Below, in pieces: positions 16,682-24,262 of a DNA stretch of 45,011 nucleotides. The DNA comes from Bacteroidota bacterium (lineage in GTDB: Bacteria > Bacteroidota > Bacteroidia > Bacteroidales > VadinHA17), in contig DRPN01000181.1 in assembly GCA_011374625.1 (NCBI GenBank), positions 1-45,011 on the forward strand, read 5' to 3'. Positions within the stretch are counted from its first letter, which is position 1; each line of letters starts with the position of its first letter. Below the pieces are notes generated by a model. The model worked only from the letters and a program-made list of their open reading frames with translations. It ran no database searches and was not told where the DNA came from. The translations under genes were made by a program, and so were the position numbers.

Positions 16682-17395
16682 TTATGGGGTAACCAATAAA
16701 AAGTCCAGTGAATCTTTCGGAGAAAGTTCTACCGGCTTCATTCCTTCCCGGAAAAGACGAAGGTTTTTCGGACCCAAAAGCCTCATCTTTTTCCCTTCCG
16801 CCCAAAGCATGGTCCCTTCCCGTAATCCTGCCACATAGATACCCGGATTGACTTTCAGAAATTCGCGTATTCGCATTTCGCGTGTCTCGCCGGCATGTCC
16901 CTCCGGGTTGGAATCCAGATAGTGAGGATTGATCTGAAACGGAATCAACCCGAGCGCTTCAAAACTTTTCGGCTGAATGATTGGCATATCGTTGGTCGTC
17001 TTTATTGTAGGACAAGCCAGGTTACTACCTGCACTCCATCCAATATAAGGCATCCCCTCCATGACTCGTTCAGCGATATTTCCCAGAAGGTCTTCGTTCT
17101 GCAACAGAGTCAGTAAATGCCATGTATTTCCCCCTCCCACAACGATAGCTTCCGCATCACGAATAGCATGACGGGGATTGTCTGCATGATGTATAGAATA
17201 TATTTCATGACCGGTTTCCAGAAAACGCTTCTGTACCTTACTTTCATATTCATCGTAGGAAAAAGTTACGGCCGCATAAGGAATAAATAAAGCATTGATT
17301 TTCTCTTTTCCGAGAAATTTTCCAATCGTTCCCAGGGCATGTGCCAGATAATTTTCTCCGGCATTCGTAGAATTACTTATCAATAATAACTTCAT
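16682..17395 (-). CDS. pepE: Peptidase E (alpha-aspartyl dipeptidase)
   Basis: A cytosolic S51 serine peptidase that hydrolyses dipeptides with N-terminal aspartate. The nucleophile motif YIGWSAGSN places the serine at residue 121, matching Ser120 of the Salmonella enzyme; VVGGGNTWHLL before it and NPHYLD (catalytic-histidine region) after it also fit. The start at ATG 17395 (MKLLLISNSTNAGENYLAHA) matches the usual N-terminus and gives 237 residues. The nine extra residues of the track ORF are unlikely. It sits between the TPR/SpoIIE phosphatase (40 bases upstream) and the AsmA-like gene, probably in one transcript. Confidence 0.93.
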   Translation of the reverse strand: MKLLLISNSTNAGENYLAHALGTIGKFLGKEKINALFIPYAAVTFSYDEYESKVQKRFLETGHEIYSIHHADNPRHAIRDAEAIVVGGGNTWHLLTLLQNEDLLGNIAERVMEGMPYIGWSAGSNLACPTIKTTNDMPIIQPKSFEALGLIPFQINPHYLDSNPEGHAGETREMRIREFLKVNPGIYVAGLREGTMLWAEGKKMRLLGPKNLRLFREGMKPVELSPKDSLDFLLVTP

Positions 17396-17435
17396 ATAAC
17401 CTATCATATTTATTTTATTCACCCCTCATTACATG

Positions 17436-19778
17436 TCATGAGCGTGTCACCTTAAATCCGATGATCAACATGTCATCCACCTGTTCTTGCACTCCCATCC
17501 ATTCCTCCATGGTTTGTTCAAGAATATCCTTTTGTTTTTTCAGGTCCTCTTTGCTGATCTTTAATAGCAACTCTTTCATCCTGGTATACTTAAATTTCTT
17601 TCCGTTCGGTCCGCCAAACTGGTCGGCATATCCATCCGAGAAAAGATAAATCACATCATTTTCTTCAAGCATTACTTCATGGTCGGCATACTGTGTCTTC
17701 GGATTCTCCAGGTATGATCCGATGGGAAATTTGTCTCCCTTGATTACAATCATCTCTTCATTACGGGCAATCCACAGTGGATTATAGGCACCTGAATAGT
17801 TCAATATGCCTTTTTCCATATTAATTCTGCAAAGGGCCAGGTCCATGCTGTCGCGCAAAGCTCTTTTCTGATACTCCTTAAACATCCTTTCACTGAATCC
17901 TTTATTCAATTCATCCATGATCTCATTGGGTTTGATCTCCGGATTTTCTTTCAGGATCATATTTAGCAGATTGTATCCCAGCAGTGACAAAAAAGCTCCC
18001 GGCACCCCGTGTCCGGTGGCATCCACCGCAGCCACATAAGCATACCTGCCCGATTTTCCTATCCAGTAAAAATCTCCGCTTACAATGTCCTTGGGCCGGA
18101 AAAAGATGAAAATATCTCGGAAAATCTCATGAACATACTTTTCATGCGGCATAAAGGCTCTCTGAATATACCGGGCATACCTGATGCTATCGGTAATTTC
18201 CTTGTTTTTCAATTCAATCTCTTCTTTCTGCCGCCTCAGTATCTCATTAGCTTTCTTTTTCTGTCTGTAATTTCGGAAGATCAGGACAGCAATCAATAAA
18301 ACGAAGACCAGACCTGCAAGGATCACATTACGTTGCAGGTTTTGTTTTTCTATCTCAAGATCCTTTCGGCGCAATTGCTCATCCTTAAGCAACAGTTCTT
18401 TTTCCTTCTGGCGGGTCTGATATTTCGTTTCCAACTCAGCAATCTGCTGATGTATCTGCACATTCATCAAAGTGTCCTTAATCTCCAAGTATTTGAAGAA
18501 ATAATCCAGTGCTTTCTTATAATCCTTTTGTTGCTGATATATTCTGGCGAGTCCCAAATAATCATTCTGGATGAGCCGCAGGATATTCAAATCCCGTGCT
18601 ATCACGAGACTTTTAAAGTAATTGCCTTCTGCCTTTTTCTCTTCTCCTTTTTTCCAATAAGTCTCTCCTATTCTTGAATAACAGGAAGCCATTCCTCTCA
18701 TATCTTCGGTTTGCCTGTATAAGGAAAGCGTTTTGTCAAAGAAACGTAAAGCCGAATCAAGCAGGTTTTGCTTGAAATAGAGTTCTCCCATATTCTCAAG
18801 GGTGGCCGCCACACCCGGGACATTGTTAAGTTCCTGTTCGATGAGCAGTGATCGCGAAAAGTTGGTATCTGCTGCCTCATACTTACCCTGAACAATAAAA
18901 ACATTTCCAAGTTCGCGTAATGTAGCAGCCAGGTGACTTTTGTCTCCCAGTTTCTCTTGTATTCTCAAAGCTTCAAGGTAATATTTTTCAGCCTGTGAGT
19001 AATTGTTCAGCGACTCATAAATTCCGGCTATATTATGATAGGCCCCGGCCATGCCCTGCAAATTGTTGAGATTACTCCACAACGTCGAAGCTTCCAGATA
19101 ATATTTCAAGGCCTCCTGGTAATCGCCCCAAATAGAAAAAATCTCCCCCAGATTGTTCAGCGTATTGGCCATCCATTTTTTGTCTCCCAGTTCTTTTTTC
19201 AGGGTATATGACTCTCTGTAATTCCTGATGGCTTCCGGATACTCTCCCCTGAATTTGTGGATCTCTCCTATGTTGTTGAGTGTATTGGCTATTCCCTGTT
19301 TATCCTCCAGGATTTTTTTCAGCTCAAGCGACTTATTATAATAATCAAGAGCTTTGCTATAATCCCCTTTGCTGCGACACAAAACACCCAGGTTATTCAG
19401 CGTATTGGCAATCCCCTGCTTATCCCCCAGCTCCTGATAAATTTTCAGGGAAGCAAAATATTGCTTCTGGGCATTCGCATAATCTCCAAGGAAAAAATAA
19501 GCTTTGGCAATGTTTTGCAGAGCCAGGGCTTCTTCTTCAGGTTTTTTCACGGATCGGGCCACCCGGGCAGCTTCTTTACCATAATCAATAGCCTTTTTGG
19601 GGTCTGTTGAAAGACTCAGGCGGGTCAATTGGTGCAATATCTCAAGTTTTTTTCCCTTCTTTGAAGCCTTCAGCAGGACCTTAAGACTGTCCGTCTGCAA
19701 TTGTCCCGTACCGGAAGGAGCAAATAGTAACACAGCCACACAGATGCTGATAATTCCTGTAATTTTTTTCATAGACAT
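17436..19778 (-). CDS. TPR-repeat SpoIIE-type protein phosphatase
   Basis: A 780-residue exported membrane protein. A signal peptide (about 1-25) is followed by roughly nine or ten tetratricopeptide units (about 60-430) with regular LGDKQGIANTLNNLG-type repeats. A coiled coil comes next, then a membrane helix (about 480-500), a second coiled coil and a C-terminal PP2C/SpoIIE phosphatase domain (about 530-775). Metal-binding acidic motifs are visible: DIVSGDFYWIG, AAVDATGHGVPGAFLSLLG and FSDGYADQFGG. The TPR part should face the periplasm and the phosphatase the cytosol. Such proteins usually dephosphorylate an anti-sigma-factor antagonist, but no such partner is nearby. M3 (19772) is an alternative start. 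The TPR units are similar at DNA level, so the number may vary between strains. Confidence 0.88.
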   Translation of the reverse strand: MSMKKITGIISICVAVLLFAPSGTGQLQTDSLKVLLKASKKGKKLEILHQLTRLSLSTDPKKAIDYGKEAARVARSVKKPEEEALALQNIAKAYFFLGDYANAQKQYFASLKIYQELGDKQGIANTLNNLGVLCRSKGDYSKALDYYNKSLELKKILEDKQGIANTLNNIGEIHKFRGEYPEAIRNYRESYTLKKELGDKKWMANTLNNLGEIFSIWGDYQEALKYYLEASTLWSNLNNLQGMAGAYHNIAGIYESLNNYSQAEKYYLEALRIQEKLGDKSHLAATLRELGNVFIVQGKYEAADTNFSRSLLIEQELNNVPGVAATLENMGELYFKQNLLDSALRFFDKTLSLYRQTEDMRGMASCYSRIGETYWKKGEEKKAEGNYFKSLVIARDLNILRLIQNDYLGLARIYQQQKDYKKALDYFFKYLEIKDTLMNVQIHQQIAELETKYQTRQKEKELLLKDEQLRRKDLEIEKQNLQRNVILAGLVFVLLIAVLIFRNYRQKKKANEILRRQKEEIELKNKEITDSIRYARYIQRAFMPHEKYVHEIFRDIFIFFRPKDIVSGDFYWIGKSGRYAYVAAVDATGHGVPGAFLSLLGYNLLNMILKENPEIKPNEIMDELNKGFSERMFKEYQKRALRDSMDLALCRINMEKGILNYSGAYNPLWIARNEEMIVIKGDKFPIGSYLENPKTQYADHEVMLEENDVIYLFSDGYADQFGGPNGKKFKYTRMKELLLKISKEDLKKQKDILEQTMEEWMGVQEQVDDMLIIGFKVTRS

Positions 19779-19811
19779 CCTTGCCTGATCCGGAGAACTT
19801 TCCCCATGGCT

Positions 19812-19819
19812 TAAAGATA
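19812..19819 (-). promoter_or_regulatory. Possible -7 element of the TPR/SpoIIE gene
   Basis: On the minus strand TATCTTTA matches TAnnTTTG except at the last base and lies 34 bases before the start codon at 19778. The support is weak. Confidence 0.25.
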
Positions 19820-19837
19820 CGAAAAAAAAGAAAAGCT

Positions 19838-19888
19838 GTTAAACCCAGTTTGCGCAATAGAGATTTCGGAAAAATCTTCTATGCGCAC
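19838..19888 (+). repeat. CGCAATAGA hairpin repeat, family 2, copy 1
   Basis: GTTAAACCCAGTTTGCGCAATAGAG (25 bases from 19838) matches 24 of 25 bases of the copy at 23184. Here the right arm (ATCTTCTATGCGCA) forms an imperfect stem with TGCGCAATAGAGAT. It lies in the gap between the TPR/SpoIIE and lipoprotein genes, just beside a family 1 repeat. Confidence 0.6.
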
Positions 19889-19930
19889 AGGCCGTAAGCC
19901 GTCCCGGGTAAATCCCGACTTAGGAATTCA

Positions 19931-20014
19931 CTGTTTTGGTGAAAAGCCAAAACAGTTGAAATCCTTTGTCGTTCCGCAATAGAAAGCATTTTGGGGTTTC
20001 TATTGGGGAATTTG
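19931..20014 (+). repeat. 84-base intergenic repeat, family 1, forward copy
   Basis: This segment (CTGTTTTGGTGAAAAGCCAAAACAG, then TTGTCGTTCCGCAATAGAAA and a TTTCTATTG return arm) is nearly identical to the reverse complement of 33362-33445. Two stem-loops are visible: GTTTTGG/CCAAAAC and the CGCAATAGAAA stem. In this copy the right arm of the second stem has decayed (TATTGGGG instead of TATTGCGG). Confidence 0.7.
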
Positions 20015-20062
20015 AATTAAAAAACAGCCTTTTTCTGATTCTGATATGTGTCCCTTTATGAT

Positions 20063-21145
20063 CTAAAAACCAATGCTAATAGTTTCAATGGAAGCAGGGG
20101 GCCAAGGGTTCACATCACTCATATCTATAAACGAGGAAGTAAACTTTGCCGGATCCGGGTTGTCCTTGTCGTTGGAAACAAACCCATTTCCATCAAAATA
20201 CGCTATACCTACAGCGTCACTCACATATGTATCCACAACTTCACCCGGCATATTAGGAAAGAGTGTCATGATCTGCCGTTTCAAGACCTTGTCCATGGAA
20301 TAATCTGACCATATTTTATCCACCGTATTGACTGTTAACACAGGCAACCCGCATAATGCCACCGCAATATTCTCCTTAACATTGTTTTTTGCCTTGAAGC
20401 TCCAGCTTCTTCCTCGTGTCTCCTCGGCAACACTTAGCACATAAGCATTAGGCATGTTAAAGTTTCCATACAGGAAAACCACATCCCCTTTCTGTCCGAA
20501 AAAGACTTTCATCCTTTTCACATATCTTGTGTTCGTTGAATCCAGATTTATCGCACTAACAGTCATGGTCCTGTCATATTTCGGGTCGTCTTCCCCGTAC
20601 TCTACCTTTATGAACGCTTCCCGTTGCTTGTCGGCTCTGTAGTTATAAGCCACCGGATGCAAAATGGCAATTACTTTCAAAGGAGACAGGTTCCACACCA
20701 TCAGAAAAGCATTCCCCATTTTGGCATCTGAGATCAATAATCCATAATCCCATGCCTCTTTCCGGTAAAGGTAATGATTCGTGAACACCATTGTTTTTTC
20801 CTGCTGATCATCAGGACTGATATAGGAAAATGACCCGGGCTTTGTAATAGCCTGAGATTTTACAAAATTTAGTGTATTCTGGATCATTCCTGCAGAACAA
20901 TCACTGATAAAAACCAAGGCACGCAAATGTCGATAAAGATCCTTTCCTGTAATTATATCGCCTGATAAGACCATGCTCTTTTTCTTATCCAGGTCAGGAA
21001 AACTAATAGCACTTGAAACATTCACTTTCACGTTATCCGGGAAAACCGCAGGTCCTTCTTTTTTCTTGCAGCCTCCCAGGCCTCCCAAGATAAATACAAA
21101 AAGAACTCCTGCAATTGCAATAAAACGTATTTTTTTCATCCTCAA
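20063..21145 (-). CDS. Predicted lipoprotein of unknown function
   Basis: A 360-residue protein with a lipoprotein signal: a basic start (MRMKKIRF), a hydrophobic core and a lipobox ending LGGC near residue 26. The residues after the cysteine are KKKEG, not the acidic run described as a surface-export signal in Bacteroidetes, so a periplasm-facing anchor is more likely (inference). I do not recognise the mature domain. It has alternating strands, several aromatic residues and a C-terminal segment MSDVNPWPPASIETISIGF. It is followed by the intergenic repeat cluster and then the TPR/SpoIIE gene on the same strand; joint transcription across the repeats is uncertain. M3 (21139) is an alternative start. 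Confidence 0.7.
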   Translation of the reverse strand: MRMKKIRFIAIAGVLFVFILGGLGGCKKKEGPAVFPDNVKVNVSSAISFPDLDKKKSMVLSGDIITGKDLYRHLRALVFISDCSAGMIQNTLNFVKSQAITKPGSFSYISPDDQQEKTMVFTNHYLYRKEAWDYGLLISDAKMGNAFLMVWNLSPLKVIAILHPVAYNYRADKQREAFIKVEYGEDDPKYDRTMTVSAINLDSTNTRYVKRMKVFFGQKGDVVFLYGNFNMPNAYVLSVAEETRGRSWSFKAKNNVKENIAVALCGLPVLTVNTVDKIWSDYSMDKVLKRQIMTLFPNMPGEVVDTYVSDAVGIAYFDGNGFVSNDKDNPDPAKFTSSFIDMSDVNPWPPASIETISIGF

Positions 21146-21290
21146 TATAAAATTAATTACACAAATGTTTTATACGAAAATCAATGGTATTTGTTTCCAT
21201 AATTCTTGGTTTCATTTGATTTTCTTTGCTATCATCTCTGTGCTTTCCTGGTGCAGGGAAAAAACGCTCTTTCCTACTAAAAACAGGACA

Positions 21291-21312
21291 GGACGAACAC
21301 GCAGGTTCGCCC
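21291..21312 (+). repeat. REP-like palindrome inside the transposase remnant
   Basis: GGACGAACACGCAGGTTCGCCC forms an imperfect stem (GG.CGAAC / GTTCG.CC). GGCGAAC...GTTCGCC palindromes like this are, as I recall, often found with REP-associated transposases. It is translated in frame within the remnant. Confidence 0.5.
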
Positions 21313-21437
21313 CTACATCGGGTGGTGCAATGGTTTAAAATAATGACCGCCAATGTATATATTTGTGATGTTAAACAAAACGGGTGGCCGCCATTTCCCG
21401 GGAAATTATGGCAACGGAATTATTATGAACATATTAT

Positions 21438-21469
21438 CTGCCTGTCTGCGTACAGGCACGCACAGGCAG
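21438..21469 (+). repeat. Short hairpin CTGCCTGT...ACAGGCAG inserted in the remnant
   Basis: Perfect 8-base arms (CTGCCTGT 21438-21445, ACAGGCAG 21462-21469) flank a GC-rich loop with further self-complementarity. It sits exactly where the transposase family has a single arginine codon, so it looks like a secondary insertion. A similar hairpin lies after the S46 peptidase gene at 43580-43619. Confidence 0.5.
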
Positions 21470-21548
21470 ACAATGAAACCGAATTGGATAACATCCGGCA
21501 ATACATCATCAACAAACCATTAAATTGTCAATCTGATGAAAACTATTA

Positions 21549-21719
21549 ATTCTGAAGGTTGGAAACATTCTCGCCATCACCAAAGACACCGATTATCTGC
21601 AAAATCCCGCCAAGCAGGCGCAGGTCAAAGAATACGAAAAACAAATCGACCAGATGGTCTATCAACTCTACGGCCTGACCGAGGAGAAGATCCGGATCGT
21701 GGAAGGGAAAACACAATAG
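21549..21719 (+). pseudogene. C-terminal remnant of a Type IIG / Eco57I-like DNA methyltransferase
   Basis: In a frame not given in the ORF track (codons from 21549, stop TAG 21717-21719) the translation includes NILAITKDTDYLQNPAKQAQ, then EYEKQIDQMVYQLYGLTEEK and IRIVEG. This tail is characteristic of large adenine-specific methyltransferase or Type IIG restriction-modification enzymes, which typically end QIDxxVYxLYGLTxEEIxIVEG. Only about 55 codons survive and there is no start. It begins at the base where the transposase remnant stops, suggesting the transposon landed in, or was left beside, a now-deleted restriction-modification gene. Confidence 0.65.
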
Positions 21720-21805
21720 AGCGCCATGCGAGAGTAACTCGTGAAAATATAAAATTTATGAAGTTATTTTTTAATTTTATTGTTCGTTGTTCCAAATTCC
21801 CCATT

Positions 21806-23083
21806 ATGACAAAAAGAAAAAGTATTTTCCTGTTATTATTATGGTTTTTTTTCTTTCATGTTCTGTCCCAGGAGGTTTCCGTTTATGATCTGCTTAAGGA
21901 GATTCCTGGGGCCGAAGTGAAGAAGATTACACCGGATTCTTTGTACAAAGCGGCCTGGGAGGTAATGATCTCACAACCTCTCGACCACGAACATAAAAGG
22001 AAAGGCCATTTCAAACAGCGTATCTGGGTGTCGTATCTGGATTCTTTGCAGCCGGTAGTGTTTGTCACCGAAGGATATTCCGCCGGCCGGAACTATGTAT
22101 CTGAACTGGCCCGCCTGACCCATGCCAACCAGATCATTGTGGAACACCGTTATTTCGGGAAATCGGTGCCGGATAAGCTTGACTGGCGTTATCTGACCAT
22201 ACAGCAGGCGGCTGCTGACCATCATTATATCTATACCCTGTTTAAGAAGGTCTGGCCCGGAAAATGGATCAGCACCGGCATCAGCAAGGGAGGACAAACC
22301 ACCATGTATTTCAAATATTTTTATCCGGAAGATGCGGATATCTGTGTGCCTTATGTGGGTCCATTGAACTTTGCCGTGGTAGAGCCGCGGATATTTACTT
22401 TTTTGGATACGGTCGGTAGCGATTCCTGCCGGGCAAGAATTCATTCCTACCAGATGCGGATGCTGAAAGAGAGGAAAAAGATCTTTCCCTTGTTTGAAAA
22501 ATATGCTGAAGAGATGGGGTATACCTGGAAGAGAGTCGGCGGAGACAGTGCCGCCTATGAGTATTCTGTCCTGGAATTTCCGTTTGCATTCTGGCAGTGG
22601 GGGTTAAAATGCCGGGATATCCCTGTGGCGGACACTTCGTCAAAGGCTTTGTTCGATTTTTTCAAAAAGGCAAAAATCTTCGATTATTTTTCTGATTTCG
22701 GAATAGGTTATTTTGAACCGTTTTTTTATCAGGCGATGACACAATTGGGATATTATGGATACCGGCCTTCCCGGTATCAGGGAGAAATACGTCATGTCAG
22801 GGACACAACCTTCAGATTTGCGGCTCCCCGGCATGTCCGGTTGAAGTATGACAACCGGATCATGCCTGAGATAGATGCTTTTCTGCAAGATCAGGGGGAT
22901 CATTTTATTTATATCTATGGTGGTACGGATACCTGGTCGGCTACAGCTGTACGCCTTCATGGCAAAGCTAATGCCCTTCAGATCTTTAAACCGCAAGGGT
23001 CGCACTTTACACGTATTGGCAACCTGCCGGAAACACAAAAAAAAGCAGTGATTGACTCGTTGGAGAAATGGCTTAAAGAATGA
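21806..23083 (+). CDS. Secreted S28/S37-type serine aminopeptidase
   Basis: A 425-residue exported alpha/beta-hydrolase peptidase of clan SC. The track ORF opens at 21536 through the remnant region, but ATG 21806 (MTKRKSIFLLLLW, then HVLSQEV) starts a proper signal peptide. The mature part reads QPLDHE, VEHRYFGKS and DWRYLTIQQAAADHH before the nucleophile elbow STGISKGGQTT (Ser160). Candidates for the other triad members are the Asp in YGGTDTWSATAV and the His in GSHFTRIGNLP. The pattern fits the S28 (prolyl carboxypeptidase-like) or S37 (tripeptidyl aminopeptidase) groups, and I cannot separate them by eye. It probably acts in periplasmic peptide use, like the DPP7-like enzyme at 41.4 kb. 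It is followed by a 19-base AT palindrome. Confidence 0.82.
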   Translation: MTKRKSIFLLLLWFFFFHVLSQEVSVYDLLKEIPGAEVKKITPDSLYKAAWEVMISQPLDHEHKRKGHFKQRIWVSYLDSLQPVVFVTEGYSAGRNYVSELARLTHANQIIVEHRYFGKSVPDKLDWRYLTIQQAAADHHYIYTLFKKVWPGKWISTGISKGGQTTMYFKYFYPEDADICVPYVGPLNFAVVEPRIFTFLDTVGSDSCRARIHSYQMRMLKERKKIFPLFEKYAEEMGYTWKRVGGDSAAYEYSVLEFPFAFWQWGLKCRDIPVADTSSKALFDFFKKAKIFDYFSDFGIGYFEPFFYQAMTQLGYYGYRPSRYQGEIRHVRDTTFRFAAPRHVRLKYDNRIMPEIDAFLQDQGDHFIYIYGGTDTWSATAVRLHGKANALQIFKPQGSHFTRIGNLPETQKKAVIDSLEKWLKE

Positions 23084-23111
23084 GGAATGTCAGGTAAGAA
23101 AGGATGAACTT

Positions 23112-23153
23112 TTTAAATACATATTTAAATAAATATTTAAATATGTATTTAAA
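23112..23153. repeat. Perfect AT-only palindrome, 19-base arms
   Basis: TTTAAATACATATTTAAAT and its exact reverse complement are separated by four bases (AAAT). It lies between two convergent genes (stops at 23083 and 23278). The size and position suit a bidirectional transcription end or a cruciform, but it has no GC pairs beyond one per arm. Confidence 0.7.
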
Positions 23154-23183
23154 TATGTATATTATTAATGTCTTTTTCTGACC

Positions 23184-23245
23184 GTTAAACCCGGTTTGCG
23201 CAATAGAGCCATTTACAATAACTCTATTGCGCAATTGAGTTAAAC
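23184..23245. repeat. CGCAATAGA hairpin repeat, family 2, copy 2
   Basis: A perfect 13-base stem (TTGCGCAATAGAG 23196-23208, CTCTATTGCGCAA 23222-23234) is preceded by GTTAAACCCGG. The heptamer GTTAAAC occurs as a direct repeat on both sides (23184-23190 and 23239-23245), which would fit a small element with target-site duplication. The left 25 bases match 24 of 25 with the copy at 19838. Confidence 0.65.
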
Positions 23246-23277
23246 ATCCCGCAAACATTATACCGAAAATGACAGAG

Positions 23278-23997
23278 TCAGTGTTTCCGGAACATCTTAA
23301 ACCGGATACGGAAAATGACCCATAACAAGGCACAGACGCCAAACAACCAAACCCAAAACATATCCGGGTGAAAAGCGTTGTAAATATTATAATTACGGAC
23401 GATGTCCAGGACGAGAAAAAGACCGGGCACTTCCAGTAAAATATGATATTCGGACTTCAGGACCCTGAAGGCTTGAAAAGGGTGTTCCGGCTTACGATAG
23501 TTCTTGAAACGGGGCAGGAAGGGCGGGGTGTTTTCTGCCCATTGCAGATACTGTTGGCCGAATTTTTTTCGCAGAAAACTCTCTTCGGTAAACATGATCC
23601 TTTCATAATAAAGCCAGTAAACCAGACAGAAGATCAGGATGAACCAGGCCGATTCGGTATAGAGTGCCAGGCCAAGCCACATCAAGAAGTTTCCCAGGTA
23701 GAGAGGGTGCCGGACCATGGAGTACCAACCGCTGGTGTTAAGCACCTCGGCGACCTGTTGTTTGCGGTTTCTGCCTGAAGATCTTTCTCCGGCATGACCG
23801 ATGCTTTGGATCCGGATCAGAAAACCCAACAGGGTTACAAGAAAATATCCCAGGCTTCGGTAAAAAAAGGCAGAATCTTCCCGGTAGGGGTGAAAATACA
23901 GATAAGCCAGTTCGATCAGCAAAAAAAGAACAGGGATCTGTCCCCGGTAACGGAAAAGTTTTTGCCCTGTCTTCTCCCATTCTTCGATTAAAGCCAT
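23278..23997 (-). CDS. Isoprenylcysteine methyltransferase-like (ICMT/PEMT) membrane protein
   Basis: A 239-residue inner-membrane protein with about five or six hydrophobic segments. The core YSMVRHPLYLGNFLMWLGLAL followed by YYERIMFTEESFLRKKFGQQYLQW is the SAM-binding signature of the ICMT/PEMT membrane methyltransferase superfamily (RHP motif and the E-E pair with K-F-G-x-x-Y). Bacterial members methylate unknown lipids or small molecules. It converges on the serine peptidase gene across two hairpin elements. It begins about 265 bases downstream of the end of the export cluster on the same strand, so any link to that cluster is only positional. Confidence 0.78.
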   Translation of the reverse strand: MALIEEWEKTGQKLFRYRGQIPVLFLLIELAYLYFHPYREDSAFFYRSLGYFLVTLLGFLIRIQSIGHAGERSSGRNRKQQVAEVLNTSGWYSMVRHPLYLGNFLMWLGLALYTESAWFILIFCLVYWLYYERIMFTEESFLRKKFGQQYLQWAENTPPFLPRFKNYRKPEHPFQAFRVLKSEYHILLEVPGLFLVLDIVRNYNIYNAFHPDMFWVWLFGVCALLWVIFRIRFKMFRKH

Positions 23998-24262
23998 ATG
24001 GAAGGTTTTGTTATTGTTATACAGGCTGCAAAGATAATAATCCTGGTGAAAATGCAGCCAATCATGCTGAGCTTAGCTTATTGATCAACCGGTCTGTGGT
24101 GAAGGATCCCAAACCGTGTCTGTCCTTGCAGGACATCCTGACAGATGAAAGCCCGGGGAAACCGCTAATCCCTTTTTTTGATTTGATGAGAGGTCAAAAT
24201 TTTCAGAGACCGTTTTGGATGAGGTGTAATAAAGAACTTTCGTATGAAGGAATTTCTTCATT

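Larger units (their letters stand above)
21286..21549 (+). pseudogene. C-terminal remnant of a REP-associated (Y1/IS200-like) transposase
   Basis: The frame reads LHRVVQWFKIMTANVYICDVKQ, then LWQRNYYEHII, then ETELDNIRQYIINKPLNCQS, stopping at 21547-21549. This is the C-terminal half of the REP-associated tyrosine transposase family, whose members have VVQWFKTMTTNEYI, LWQRNYYEHIIRNE and IRxYIxNNPxxW. The N-terminal half with the catalytic HUH and tyrosine region is absent, and about 30 bases of a hairpin repeat interrupt the conserved HII-RNE junction. It cannot be active. It abuts a methyltransferase remnant. Confidence 0.75.

Noticed and set aside
17490-19600. Many short direct repeats in the TPR/SpoIIE gene
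   Set aside because: They are codon-level similarity between TPR units of one protein, not a separate repeat element.
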